Of a stretch of 64,000 bases of DNA, positions 1 to 12,046 are shown piece after piece (within the stretch, counting starts at the first letter, position 1; each line of letters starts with the position of its first letter). Source of the DNA: Mangifera indica (taxonomy: Eukaryota > Streptophyta > Magnoliopsida > Sapindales > Anacardiaceae); the NCBI RefSeq assembly GCF_011075055.1, contig NC_058146.1, positions 12,015,820 to 12,079,819 of the forward strand, written 5' to 3'. The notes beneath the pieces are model-generated. The model had not been told where the DNA came from and ran no database searches. It saw only the letters and a list, made by a program, of their open reading frames with translations. A program made the position numbers and the translations under genes.

Positions 1-848
1 AATGACATACCAAACTTATAATTAGTAAAGACTTGGTTATTCAAGTGTTTCTCTATGAAAGACTTAGAAGAAGTAGCCTACATTCTTAAGATTAAAATTT
101 ACTGAGATAGAGCGTGTAGATTGTTTGACCTAAGTCAAAGCATGGACATAGACAAGGTCTTGAAAAGATTCTATGTGGAAGAATCTAAGAAAGGAATTTC
201 GTATGGAAGAATCCAAGAAAGGATTTTTGTTTATGTCTCATGGTGTATATCTTTTGAAAGAGATGCGTGCATTTTTACAATATGGGAGAGATAGGATAAG
301 TAAGATTCCATATGCCTTAGCTATAGGGTCCATCATTTACATCATACTATGTATGAGGATTGATATCTTATGCACCTTAAGTGTTTATAGTAGATATCAA
401 TCTGATCTAGGTGAAAGACACTGGATGACTATCAAGAACATCCTAAAGTACCTATAAAAGACTAAAGATGTTTTCTTGGTTTATGAAAGGAATTCTAAAC
501 TCACTATTAGGGGATCCAGTGATGTCAGTTTCTAAAATGATTGAGATGACTTTAAATCATAATTTGGGTTTGTCTTTTATTTGAATGGTGGTGCAATAAG
601 TTGGAAACACTCTAAGCAAAGTACAATGGTTGATTCTACAATGGAGTCCAAGAAAATTGCCTTTTTAGAAGATATCATCTGATCCAAGAGATTATTCAAT
701 GAGGTGACATACAGATAGAGAGAATTGATACATATGACAATTTGGCTAACCCATTGACAAAGCCTATATTGCAACAGAAGCATGACAAACACATAGCAAG
801 ATTGGACATTAGATACATGATCGATTGACTATAGTACAAGTGAGGGAT
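1..848 (+). pseudogene. Ty1/copia RT/RNase H relic
   Basis: Degenerate 3' part of a Ty1/copia polyprotein. Conceptual translation in shifting frames gives the end of reverse transcriptase (around 60-170, KVLKRFYVEESKKG), the copia block around 300-460 (IPYALAIGS, SRYQSD, NILKYL) and RNase H (around 575-660, NGGAISWKHSKQST). The tail near 740-840 resembles the usual copia ending (LTKP, then QQKHDKHI). Several stops and frameshifts break it, and a short direct duplication sits near 171-226. The 94-residue open segment at 173-457 is only a surviving piece. The 5' part lies outside the window. Family assignment is firm; lineage is not determined. Confidence 0.85.
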
Positions 849-2690
849 TGTTATAGTAGATGCCCTAAAGCCAATTGATTTGACATTTGTAATTGTAATT
901 TATCTCATTAATTAATTAAAAGATTTATAGTTATTTAATTCATATGCTTGTCTATTATATGATTGTGTGAATACAATGCCTTTAGAATGGTATAACTATG
1001 ACAAGGACATCAGATGAATGATCATGGGAACCCTATACAAAAATTAAGTAGTTGTTCTAGAAATGTCCATATTCCCGACATTACAATGACTAAGGGCATA
1101 TGTAATAGTGATGAGATTATCATAGTATTGAGCAACCCAACAGTAAGGTGACGATAGTTCTCACGTGTCAAAGTTGTTTGCTGACAGCTTCGTGTAACAT
1201 ATGGGTGTATGATGTAGACATATTCATCAAACTAATCCTATTAGAGAATATCTGATGGTTGCCCCAATGTTTATGGAACAAATCCTTTGAACACCATGGG
1301 TGATGTGATCTTTTGACTTAAGGTAGTCAAACCGTCTCATGTAAAGATCAGTATGGTTTGACACTATCTAATGTATTGTTGTAATAAGGGTATCAAAAAG
1401 CTAGTGATTGGTCATATCATGAGATGCATGAAGGCTATGGTTGATCAATAAAGGATTCGTTACTCCTAAACACAGGAGAAGATATCTCATATGCAAATGT
1501 TAAAAGACATTCATGATTGCTTAAATCTGTGACCACAGTGAGATAAGGTTGTAGCCTAATTCGTGCAAGTCATTAATGTGTATCAACTTATATTGAGGAA
1601 CTACTTAGATGACATACTTCTATGTCCTAGTCTCAAGAGATATCAATTGAGAAAAGTATTGAATTATACGTAACTACGATGTTGTAAATGTTTTTAAGAT
1701 GCTTGCTAACACTTTATCGTATGGGTGACCATGATGCTTTGTTAGACGCCAATCTTGATCTTTGTTTGAATTCGATCGAATTTAGAAACTATCGGTTAAC
1801 AGAGAACTTATGGGTACACATAATATAAACCAAGAGGCAAGAATTGTTTGATGGCAATCCTAGGATTATGGAAAAAAAGAGAGAAATGCATGGATGTGTT
1901 TTGACTTGAATTTTTGGTATGCACGATGTCACATGGCATAATGTAAATGCACTATATGGTTTTGACTAGACCCCCTTAGAAGTCCAACTAAGCAAGGCCA
2001 AATGATGGATGCGAGTCAACTGGCTGAGTTAACTCGTGGGTAAGGTGTTTTAGTTAAACGAGGATTCTTCAGAGTCTTTATTTGATAGGAGTTTAGATTA
2101 AATAGGAATCCTAATTTCATTAGGATTTCCATGCATTAGAAGTTTCAATAAAGGAAGACTTTTAATTTAATAAGAACTCTTGGACACTTTAACACCTAAA
2201 TAGTTAGAATCCTAACCAACTTAGTATTCATACACATCTTACTAATAAAGATGTTTAGTTTGAGTCAACATTTTGACAACAAGCCAACACACATCTTCAC
2301 ACGTGAAACCTTATTGACACAAGCTTCCATTACTGTGATCTTCTTCTTACTTTGTCCTGATCCAATTTCTAAGATTTAGTCCATAGAAGCCCTAGTAGAC
2401 TTCTTTTTAGATCGCCTCCCATTTGTGCTCTGTGTGGATATTGAGGCACTGCCTCAAGAAGGTTGGATAGTAATCTTTACATAGCCATGTGAAGTCTTGG
2501 AAGAGCCAACAACACAAGTATAATTTCTAAATACCCTATATGTGTTCAACATGTTCATGAATCTGTGCATTAAAACGGGTATCTTGGATGGGTTTTAGGA
2601 TCTTTAATAATTTTTAAAAAATTTTAATTCCAGTGTATTATCAGTTAACGATGTCGTAAAACCTTACAAAACCCATTACTCAATTGAACA
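849..2690 (+). mobile_element. Probable 3' LTR of the copia relic
   Basis: The sequence after the RNase H relic starts with TGTTATAGTAGATGCCC just after a short purine stretch, as expected for a 3' LTR behind a polypurine tract. No coding sequence is visible for about 1.8 kb. The right edge is placed at a CA near 2690, where gypsy-like coding sequence starts soon after; this edge is inferred, because no second LTR copy or TSD is in the window. Confidence 0.5.
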
Positions 2691-2784
2691 CTGTTAGAAT
2701 TTCTAGCTCTATCAAAAGCCAAATTGGCATCTCTAATAAAACGACTTTTGTGGGATGAAATGTAAAAACAGCGTGCTCAAGGCC
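2691..2784 (+). pseudogene. Ty3/gypsy element D: gag zinc-knuckle fragment, left half
   Basis: Reading 2691-2784 directly into 10597 onward restores a gypsy gag zinc-knuckle start: QRAQ from the left side joins GLCFNCDEKF from the right. LINE 1 therefore inserted inside this gag codon run. An in-frame stop precedes the knuckle, so the gene was already decaying or has decayed since. This is the left flank of LINE 1 and carries its left target-site duplication (2773-2784). Confidence 0.7.
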
Positions 2785-2838
2785 TTTTTTTTTTTGGTAA
2801 GTAATAATAATTTTATACCAAGAAAAGGATGTACAAAT

Positions 2839-2908
2839 GCTTATCTAGGACAAAACCCTTAGATTAAGCTTAACACATGCATACCTAGGACAAGCCCTTA
2901 GGTTATGC
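2839..2908 (-). other. LINE 1 3' UTR tandem hairpins
   Basis: Two adjacent stem-loops in the LINE sense strand: one at 2879-2908 (arms CCTAAGG-like and CCTAGG around a GGCTTGT loop, closed by GCATA/TATGC) and one at 2839-2869 (outer arms GCTTA and TAAGC, loop GGTTTTGT). They lie just upstream of the TTGGTA...TACCAA terminal repeat and the poly(A). The same pair recurs in every LINE copy here. Confidence 0.75.
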
Positions 2909-4401
2909 CAAAACTAACTAGAAAGCACAAAAGATCAAACAATGAAACATAGAAATCCAAAGATACATCACAAAACACATACTCTAAGGGGAACACCATA
3001 CTATGCCTACTCAAATATTGCATGAGAGATACCCTAATTGTTTGCAATTGACAAATTTTTACTAGACTTATTCACTTTCTTCAAACCATTTACCCTTACT
3101 CTAACACAATCTTTTATAAGAATTGTGACTCTCTCCTTTGGTAATCCACTTCTTCCAAAACAAATATCATTCCTAACCTTCCATATGTGGTAGACGGTTG
3201 CACCAAAACACACCTTACTCAAGATATTCTTGAAATTGTCCTCCTTCCATTTGTTAGCCAAATCCGCAATCAAAGAGGTCCACGGTATAAGATTGAGATG
3301 TTGATGACATAGGTTAAGCACTTCATTCCAGATTTGGAAGCTAAATGCACACCTAAAGAAGAGATGATCCATGCATTCCGGTTCCTCATTGCACAAAGGG
3401 CAAACATTGTGGGAAATAAGGCCAATTCTAACTAATTTATCCCTTGTCATAAGTTTGCCTCTAATACCCAACCAAACAATGAAGGAGTGTCTTAGAAAGT
3501 GCCATTTGAACCAAACAAGCTTGTGCCAAGTAACCTTTTCCTTCCTTCCTCGAATTACTTCCCAAGCCGATTTGATGGAAAAAATTTCATTAGATTTGGG
3601 GGACCAAATTAAGGAGTCCTCTCCACTCAAAGGGCAGCAAGGAAGAGCTTCCTTTATCTCCAAAAGGTGACATGAATTTGCCACCAGCCATTTCCACCTA
3701 TGCTCCTCAATTACTTCCTTTACTAGAGCATTCTTAGGGATACCCGAATCATAAATAATCCTAGGTCCATATTTATCCAACAACGGTGCATAGGGTTGCC
3801 AATTGTCATGCCAAAGAAAAGTGTTTTCCCCATTGCCAATGATATTCTTGAACTTGGTCTTCATTTGTTCCTTAAGGCCTAGTATCTTCCTCCAAACCCA
3901 AGAACTCTCACCATTAGGATTTATTTCCCAAAAACATTTACCTCTTAGCTTGTTGGTTTTAATCCATTCCACCCAAAGAGAATTCCGCTTGTCAATGAGA
4001 ATTTTCCACATGTTCTTTATTACGGCAGCTTTGTTCCAAGCTTTGCTCCTCATAATTCCTAAGCCACCCTCCATTTTAGGAACACATACATCCTCCCAAG
4101 CAACTTTGGCCTTCTTACCCTCCATGGAAGCACCACTCCAGAGGAAATTCCTTAAGATACCATCTATCTCCTTATGGACACTTGAAGGGAGAATAAATAT
4201 AGATGACCAATACACTTGGATACTAAATAGTACTGCCTTAATAAGAATGAGCCTACCCGCATAAGATAGGAATTTGCTACGCCATGAGGTGATTCGCCCA
4301 ACAATCTTTTGAACTAGCAGCTTGCAATCACAACTTTTGAGCTTTGATGAAGTTATAGGAACTCCTAGGTACTTGAACGGCAATTCTCCCACCTCCATAT
4401 T

Positions 4402-5393
4402 TGGTGCATATCCATCAAGGCAATGCAACAATTCACAAACTCAAATCTGAAAATTAATGTTCATACGGCACAGCAGCACTTTATCTTCCAATTTAACCAA
4501 TCAAATGACCTCCAAAACATACAAAGGATAGATCATTGAAAAGGGTATTCAAAGAGCTTTCTAATGGTATATTATAGCAATCACAACTCAATCAACAAGA
4601 CATTCAAAACTTGTTTCAAAGTTTGATGGCAAATCTGAAAATGGCAAAATTACATACTGTGAACAGTATCCGGGCATACAACACACATTCACACTTTGGA
4701 TTTCAAGGGTAACAAGAAAGTTAACCAAGGCATAAAGGAAATTTCCACCAACCTTGGGGTCTTCCACCACCAATTCTTTCTCCAAGATGAATTGGATAAA
4801 GGAAAAAGCAACTAAAGAAAAGCTACAAAGCTTTACTTGAATATTTCATTATCAAAGAAGTCTAACCTTTACAAGTGAAAATCCACTTTCATATACAAGA
4901 GCAAGTGGTGGCAAAAATTGGGCATTAATTTGACATGGAAGCTTTTCCCTTCATTTAAGCTTAACCATTCATTCAATACTAAGCCCATACCATATTAATT
5001 AAAGAAAACAACAAAAGGGAACAACTTTTTCCTAAAAGGTGGAACTATGTCGACCAACTAAAGTTATTTGCTTCCCATTTAGTTGCAATCCAACTAAATG
5101 GGCTTCATGGCATCTTGGGCTCCATTTAAGTGATGGAGGGCTGCCTCATCTACTTGGGCTTCAAGTGGGCTTGTAGTGGGCTTCTTGGACTCATTTAAGT
5201 TTCCATTTCATTAAGGCCTTGGATGCAAGTAATGAGATTGCACCCAAAAGTAAAGTTGGGCCAATGTGGAAAAAGCAATGAATCTTTGGGCTTGCATGGA
5301 GCTAATTCTTCATTCTCAATGGTGGCTTGAGCCAAATGGAGATTTGATAGAGACTTGGAAGCTAGGGTTGGAGAGGTAGCTGAAAATACATCA
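4402..5393 (-). mobile_element. Solo LTR 1, gypsy family A
   Basis: A 992 bp sequence runs TGGTGCATATCC to TACATCA on the plus strand, flanked by the 5 bp TSD ATATT (4397-4401 and 5394-5398). Removing it and one TSD copy restores the LINE 1 reading frame, so the borders are exact. By comparison with A1-A4 the element orientation is minus. No internal region remains, so it is a solo LTR left by LTR-LTR recombination. It is very close to the A2 LTR at 21563-22528. Confidence 0.95.
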
Positions 5394-7533
5394 ATATTGA
5401 TCATAGCCGAGAGTTGATTCTTCTCCTCTTGGGAAACCCCGGAAAGGAATAGATTGCTTTTAGTGCAATTCATTTTAAGCCCAGACCATTTATGGAAAAG
5501 GATTAGAGTATTTTCCATGAGGGAGATGGAATCACAATTCGCCCTACAAAACAAAATAAGGTCATCGACAAAGCAAAGATGAGTTATATTGTTTTTATTA
5601 CATTTCCAATAATGGCCAAAAGAAGGGTGGTTCTTGAGTTCCCCAAGGATTCGGGAAAGAATCTCCATTGCCATTACAAAGAGGTAAGGGGATATAGGGT
5701 CCCCTTGCCTTAAGCCATGAGAACTCTTGAAGAAACCAACTAATTCACCATTAATCCCCAAGGAGAAAGAAGGAGTTGTGATGCAACTCTCAATCTAGCC
5801 TATGAATTCCTCCGGAATGCCTATAGCTCCAAGAATTGCAAGGATGAAATCCCAATGAACGGTGTCATATGCCTTCAAGAGATCAATCTTCATAGCACAC
5901 TTCTTATCTTTGCCCAACTTGTGAAAGTTATGCATAAGGTCTTGACACAACATGATATTTTCACCAATATTTCAACCACCCACAAAGGCTCCTTGAGCTT
6001 TATCAATGAAGTTAGGGAGAATAACTTTAAGACGGTTTGCTAGGATCTTAGAGATACATTTGTAAATGGTGTTGTAGCAAGCTATAGGCCTATAGTCCTT
6101 GCACATAGAAGAGTTAGCCACCTTAGGAACAAGAGCAAGGATAGTACAATTTACCTCTTTAAGGAGATGACCCGAGGAGAAGAAATGCTTGATTGCTTTG
6201 ATCACATCACTCCCAACTATCTCCCAAGCTGCCTTAAAGAAGAATGCACCATATCCATCCGGCCCTGGAGCTTTATTGTTGTCCATGGCGAAAATAGTGG
6301 CTTTGATTTCATCCTCCTGCACTTCTTGATCATCATCTCCTTCTCTTGGTGCACCATTTGGAATGTAACCAGCCTTTGTATTTCCTCAATGTTCAAATTG
6401 CAAGCATCCGTGGAGTTGAGAACCTTCTTGAAGTAGTTTACAAACTCCTTTTTAACTTCTCCCATGTCACTCACAAAAGTCCCATCATCAAGGCACACTC
6501 CTTTAATAGAATTTCTACTCCTTCGCGCTTTAATAGATTTGAAGAAGTATTTGGTGTTTTGATCTCCTTCTTGAAGCTAATGAACCTTCGCTTTTTGATG
6601 AGCCAAGGATTTTTCAGCTTCACTAAGTCTACTATAATTATCTAGCCAAGTTTTTTCTTCCTTAGCTAAATCTTCATCAAGAGGGTAGATTTGGATCCTA
6701 TTTTGAGCACTTTCTGGGTTATTTTTTGCTTCCACCACCTTTTCGGAGATATTCCAAAAACCATTCTTATTCAACTTCCTTAATGCACCTTTTAATCCCT
6801 TGAGTTTGCTGACTAGATTGAACATAGGGCTGCCCTCAAAATCCTCTTTCCAAGCCTCCCTTACAACATTGAGAAAACTTTCATGATTCGCCCACATATT
6901 TTAGAACTTGAACGAGACCTTTCTCCTCTCCTCACCACCCCCACAAGTCACCACACAAGGAGAATGATCTGAAATTGAGGGATTGAGAAAACTAGCAAAA
7001 GAATCCGGAAATACATCACTCCACTGTTCATTGACAAGAGCTCTATCCAATTTGCATGCTATCCTCCTTTGCCCTTCACTAGAATTACTCCATGTGAGAT
7101 GGTTCCCCATATACCTCAAGTCATCTAAGTTTGCCTCTCTACAACAATTGTTTAGATCATCACAATAAGTATCTCCCCACACAGCCCCTCATATTTTTTC
7201 ATTTGGTCCTCTAATTGCATTGAAATCACCCATAATTAGCCACGGTTTACTTCCGATCTGATTTGAGTGTTTAATAATTTCTCTCCAAAGACTTTTCCTC
7301 TCCAAAGGTTGGTTAAACCCATACACTATTGATATAGCCACGTGGGTTTTCTCCTTCACTAACCAAGCTTCACAATGAATGAATTGGGGGGCTTTTTCTT
7401 TTATGTCTATACTGATTGCTTCCTTATTCCATCCTACCCAAATTCTCCCATTTGGGCACACCCCATTATTATTGTCATACTCCCAATCTCTCCATATATT
7501 ACTAGTCACTCTTGAAAGATTATGAGACCCTAC

Positions 7534-8530
7534 TGATGTATTTTCGGCTACCTCTCCAACCCTAGCTTCCAAGTCTCTATCAAATCTCCATTTGGCTCAA
7601 GCCACCATTGAGAATGAAGAATTAGCTCCATGCAAGCCCAAAGATTCATTGCTTTTTCCACCTTGGCCCCAACTTTACTTTTGGATGCAATCTCATTACT
7701 TGCATCCAAGGCCTTAATGAAATGGAAACTTAAATGAGTCCAAGAAGCCAACTACAAGCCCACTTGAAGCCCAAATAGATGAGGCAGCCCTCCATCACTT
7801 AGATGGAGCCCAAGATGCCATGAAGCCCATTTAGTTGGATTGCAACTAAAAGGGAAGCAAGTAACTTTAGTTGGTGGACATAGTTCCACCTTTTAGGGAA
7901 AAGTTGTTCCCTTTTATTGTTTTCTTCAATTAATATGGTATGGCCTTAGTATTGAATGAATGGTTAAGCTTAAATGAAGGGAAAAACTTCCATGTCAAAT
8001 TAATGCCCAATTTTTGCCACCACTTGCTCTTGTATATGAAAGTGGATTTTCACTTGTAAAGGCCTAGACTTCTTTGATAATGAAATATTAAAGTAAAGCT
8101 TTGTAGCTTTTCTTTAGTTGCTTTTTTCCTTTATCCAATTCATCTTGGAGGAAGAATTGGTGGTGGAAGACCCCAAGGTTGGTGGAAATTTCCTTTATGC
8201 CTTGGTTAACTTTCTTGTTACCCTTGAAATCCAAAGTGTGAATATGTGTTGTATGTCTGGATACTGTTCACAGTGTGTGATTTTTGCCATTTTCAGATTT
8301 TTCCATCAAACTTTGAAACAAGTTTTGAATGCCTTGTTGATTGAGTTGTGATTGCTATAATATACCATTAGAAAGCTCTTTGAGTACCCTTTCCAATGAT
8401 CTATCCTTTGTATGTTTTGGAGGTCATTTGGTTGATTAAATTGGAAGACAGAGTGCTGCCGTGCCATATGAACATTAATTTCCAGATTTGAGTTTGTGAA
8501 TTGTTGCATTGCCTTGATGGATATGCACCA
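7534..8530 (+). mobile_element. Solo LTR 2, gypsy family A
   Basis: A 997 bp sequence runs TGATGTATTTTCGG to ATATGCACCA, flanked by TSD CCTAC (7529-7533 and 8531-8535). Excision rejoins the LINE 1 endonuclease reading frame. It is the same family as solo LTR 1 but in the opposite orientation, 2.1 kb away. The LTR keeps a TATA-like stretch near 8030 (CTTGTATATGAAAG). Confidence 0.95.
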
Positions 8531-8648
8531 CCTACTCTAGTTTCTAACACAGCCATGAAATCAATTTTATTCTGAAGGATAAGATGTCTAACCTCCCTTT
8601 GCTTGATAGGAGCATTTAGGCCCCTAATATTCCAGCATGCAAATTTGG

Positions 8649-10072
8649 TCATTTGGAAGAATGGGGTGGGGAATTTGCTTTCCTTTGCTTTGTCGATTTC
8701 TTCCCCAAGTTTCTACTCTTCAAATCAGCATCCTCCTTCCTAAAGTCCATCTCATCCACCTTAAGTTTTCCACCAAATGGAACCATTGCCGGAGAGGCTT
8801 CTCTATACATGTCCTCCATTCCGCCCAAATTCTGAATTGTGTTTATGGAAGCTACTTCACTCTCACGTGCACTCACACTTGCTGCTGAGGGAGAACAAGG
8901 CTCTTTCGACGTGCTAGCTTCACTTTCATACCTCTTTCCTTCCTTATTGGCATCATCTAAGGTGGTCCCATGTTTTACTTCCTGATTCGGCATTATCTTA
9001 TCCTTTTCCAGCTCTTGATACTCCTTAATAGCCAAAGCAGAAAATCTATTACTCTTACGCATTAACAAACTACTTCTCATAGGTTTTTGCATCTCCACCA
9101 ATTTGCCTTTGGTTTTCTTGTCATAGCCTTTTGTTACTAGCACCATTTTTTCTTTCCCATGTAGTTTCGTAGGTAATACAAATCCAGCCCCCTCCTTCAA
9201 TGTACTTCGTGAAGTAGATTCATCACCTTGTTGAGATGCTAGTGAACAACTTGCTGTGGAGTGACCAAAGCATTGACATCCATTGCATTTTATAGGTTTC
9301 CAAGCATACTCCACATTGATTACCATAGATTCTCCATTTGGCAAAGCTAGGCTAATAGAATCGGGGCATTCTGAATCCACCTTTATCTCAATACAAACTC
9401 TAGCAAACTCCAATCTTATCCCTTCTTCAGTAACAGAATCCATATATAGAGGATTTCCTATTGCACTCGCTATGTAGCTAAGCCCTTTCGGAGTCCAAAA
9501 CTCAAGGGGGATGCCATACATTCTAACCCATATAGCCACCTTCTTTACATCATTAATCACCATAGGGAGGTTTGTAGTCCATTTCCGAACAAGAAACGAC
9601 TGTCCTTGTATAGTAAGTTGCCCCTCTTCCACAGCTCTTGAAAGCTCCCTCAATATCTTGAAACTTTAGAATAAACACACCTTGGCCCGAAGTCATGACA
9701 TCTATGAGGCCATAAGCAGTCCACATCTTCTCCAATGCTCTTTTGACCGTCAAGAATGGTGGTCTTTTGCCAAGGAAAAAACCTACAGCACATGTGTTCC
9801 ACTTTAGAGCACCTTGCTCAGCAACTTCTTGAGGAAGGAGCCACACAAATCTGCCCTTTAGTGTCTTTCCCTTTAGGTTCAAAAAATTCCAACTTTACAT
9901 TAGACTTCTTAGGAGTGAAGAGAGAGTTCCATGAACCCCTCTTCTCCTCTCCTCCAGCCACTTCCGCATGCTCCTTCAAGCAAGGAGCAGAATCTGACGC
10001 CTTCCCTAAAGCCATAGAAACCATACTATTTTGGTGCAAAGGGGGTGTAGCCAAGATAGAAGGACGTTGCAT
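8649..10072 (-). pseudogene. LINE 1 ORF1 (DUF4283-like, CCHC zinc knuckle)
   Basis: RNA-binding ORF1 of the LINE. The start is the ATG at 10070-10072. The N-terminal part has the family motif SWNSLFTPKKSNVKLEFF, followed by the DUF4283-like domain (TCAVGFFLGKRPPFLTVKR, then IWVRMYGIPLEFW). A CCHC knuckle near 9250-9290 reads CNGCQCFGHSTASC. Two frameshifts, near 9830-9880 and near 9600-9655, break it into three frames. The stop TGA overlaps the ORF2 ATG as ATGA. ORF1 proteins of this type are expected to bind the LINE RNA; this copy cannot make the full protein. Confidence 0.9.
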
Positions 10073-10584
10073 GGGAATAACTTTACTCTATTCAAGAAAA
10101 ACGCACTGCAGCCAAAGCACACTAAAACAGGAAATAGAATACTGTCCACGGAAAAGAAAACCTGCGGCTTACACCAAAGAGGAAAGTCGCTTTAAAACAC
10201 AATGCTCAGCCAATTTGAATTTTGAAAAAGTGCTCCAAGAACAAACACAAGAAGACTAATCCAATGTCAAGCACAAAGGATCATACACGGAAATGAGACC
10301 AGGAACTAGCAAAGAATTACCGGAGCTAAGCAAACTCAAGAAAAGGAAACAAGAGATACCAAACTGAAGAGAAATAAAAGACGATTTTGAACACTAAGAG
10401 AATAGCAACTAAACACCGAGGGAGGTAATCCGGTGACCACAGGGTCACCGGACCGGAAGTTGGTACCGGAAGGGCCACCAAGTAGGAAGGGATGTATGGT
10501 GGAGGACTAAAATAACATAGTCAGAGTTTTGGAAATTTTAGAGAGAAGGGAGAGCATTTGTTTTAGAGAGAGTTGATGCAAGGT
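10073..10584 (-). other. LINE 1 5' UTR
   Basis: Non-coding leader of LINE 1. Its far end holds the block GCTCTCCCTTCTCTCTAAAA (in sense) shared with LINE 2 and LINE 4. It also carries the inverted repeat CCGGTGACC ... GGTCACCGG at 10430-10451, likewise shared. No reading frame of note. Confidence 0.7.
10430..10451. repeat. Inverted repeat in LINE 1 5' UTR
   Basis: Arms CCGGTGACC and GGTCACCGG separated by 4 bp. A matching palindrome occurs in the 5' UTRs of LINE 4 (49002-49021) and, imperfectly, LINE 2 (29676-29696). Confidence 0.8.
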
Positions 10585-12046
10585 GTGTTCAAGGCCTTTG
10601 TTTTAATTGTGATGAAAAATTTCCCTTAACTATTGTTGTAAGAAGGAGACGATGATAATGATGTTGAAACAAGTGGTGACATGGAGAGGAGCTAACCGAA
10701 TTGCAACATGAGCTTCAAATCACCTTGCATGCTTTGACAAGATTGACAACTTCTAAAACGATAAGAGTGGCAGCAAAAGTGGGACAATACGATGTCTTGG
10801 TACTTATTGATAGTGGCTTTACACATAATTTCATTAGTGAGAAGATAGTAAATTTATTGCAACTTCCAACAGTATCCACTGAACTCTTCGATATGAAGAT
10901 GGCCAACGACAACCCATTGAATTGTAAACAAAGATTTGAACATGTGTAGATTCTACTTCAGGGTATTCCCTTCTCACTTACACTTTATTGTTTACTGCTA
11001 ATCGATTTGGACTTGGTTCTAGGCATGCAATAGTTGGAGTAACTAGGTACAATGATATGTAATTGGAAGCAAATGACCATGGAGTTTCAATGGGAGAATG
11101 AATTCCAAAAGCTACAAGGAATATATGCGCAACCTATTCAAGCCACATCATTAAAAGTTGAAGGCAAGGGAGTTCCATGTTTGTTGTTTGCTTATAACCA
11201 TCGGTGGAAGTTGCATCACAAGGCTGCCACTAAAAACCACAACAATTGCCACCAATAAGAGAAGTGGACCACATAATTCCTCTCAAGGAAGGGATCGAGC
11301 CAATCAATGTGAGACCCTATAGGTATGCTTATTTTCAAAAAGCTGAAAGTTGAAAAACAAGTTCATGACATGTTAAAATTGGGCCTTATAAAATCAAGCA
11401 CTAGTCCTTTGTCATCTCCCGTTTTATTGGTTAAAAAAAAAATGGAACATGGCGCTTTTGCACTAATTATAGAGCCCTTAATATCATGACCATCAAAGAT
11501 CGATTTCCCATCCCTATATTTGATGATATGTTAGATGAGCTTTATGATGGATTTTATTTTACAAAACTTGACGTAAGGGTAGGTTATCACCAAGTTTGGA
11601 TAGATCCTGTAGATGTTCTTAAGATTGCATTTCATACTCATAATAGTCACCATGAATATTTAGTTATGCTTTTTGGTCTTTGTAACACACCTTATACATT
11701 TCAAGCTATTATGAATTCTATTTTTCATCCTTACCTTCACAAATTTGTCGTAGTCTTTTTTTATGAGATTTTGATCCTAATTAGAACATGCATCTATAAC
11801 ATGTAAGAAAGGCTTTTGAAATATTAAGGCATCATCAATTTTATATTAAGAGAAGCAAATGTGCTTTTAGGTAATAGGAATTAGAGTACTTAAGCCATAT
11901 TATTACCTTTTATGATGTAAAAATGGATCAAAGGAAAATTGAAGCAATGACTAATTTGGCCTAGGCTTACTAATATTTTAGATTTGTGTGGATTTTTCAG
12001 CTTTTTAGGTTACAATAGGGAATTTGTACACAATTACAACATCTTT
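10585..12046 (+). pseudogene. Ty3/gypsy element D: gag end, protease and RT relic
   Basis: Continuation of element D after LINE 1. It begins with the second half of the gag zinc knuckle. The protease at 10701-10949 reads LIDSGFTHNFIS with the DSG active site. A linker (near 10960-11260, VCNWK-like block) leads to RT at 11290-11810 (KEGIEPINVRPYRY, then DRFPIPIFDDMLDEL and MLFGLCNTPYTFQAIMNS). The YFDD box is degraded (VVVFFYEIL). An RNase H connection piece (FLGYNREFVHNY) ends at 12046, where LINE 7 begins. Many stops. The wording is close to chromovirus-type plant gypsy elements, but lineage is inferred. It differs from families A, B and C. Confidence 0.85.

Larger units (their letters stand above)
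3034..8652 (-). pseudogene. LINE 1 ORF2 (endonuclease/RT/zf-RVT), interrupted
   Basis: Decayed ORF2 polyprotein. The start is the ATG at 8652 (MTKFACWNIRGLNAP), overlapping the ORF1 stop by four bases. The APE-type endonuclease is split at LETRVG by a solo LTR (7534-8530), then resumes at SHNLSRV and keeps LIMGDFNAI and SDHSPC. The RT part (about 5195-6500) keeps GLRQGDP but reads FVDDL instead of FADDL. A second solo LTR (4402-5393) splits it after SAMIN. The last block (3034-4396) is open and carries the zf-RVT motif with CPLCN and HLFFRC. Numerous frameshifts between 5760 and 7190 rule out function. Confidence 0.92.
2785..10584 (-). mobile_element. LINE 1: full-length but decayed L1-type LINE (minus)
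   Basis: Non-LTR retrotransposon with its poly(A) end (poly-T on the plus strand, 2785-2795) at left and its 5' UTR at right. It is flanked by an imperfect direct repeat, GTGCTCAAGGCC at 2773-2784 and GTGTTCAAGGCC at 10585-10596, extending through three further T; I read this as the TSD. Sense order is 5' UTR (about 10073-10584), ORF1, ORF2, then a 3' UTR with tandem hairpins. Two gypsy solo LTRs later inserted into ORF2. It sits inside element D gag. Removing the LTRs leaves about 5.8 kb, a normal length for this type. Confidence 0.9.

Noticed and set aside
173..457. A 94-codon open frame at the left end as a small host gene
   Set aside because: It is the copia RT end (IPYALAIGS, SRYQSD) within a decayed relic.
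577..792. Minus-strand 71-codon frame
   Set aside because: Antisense of the copia RNase H relic; no features of its own.
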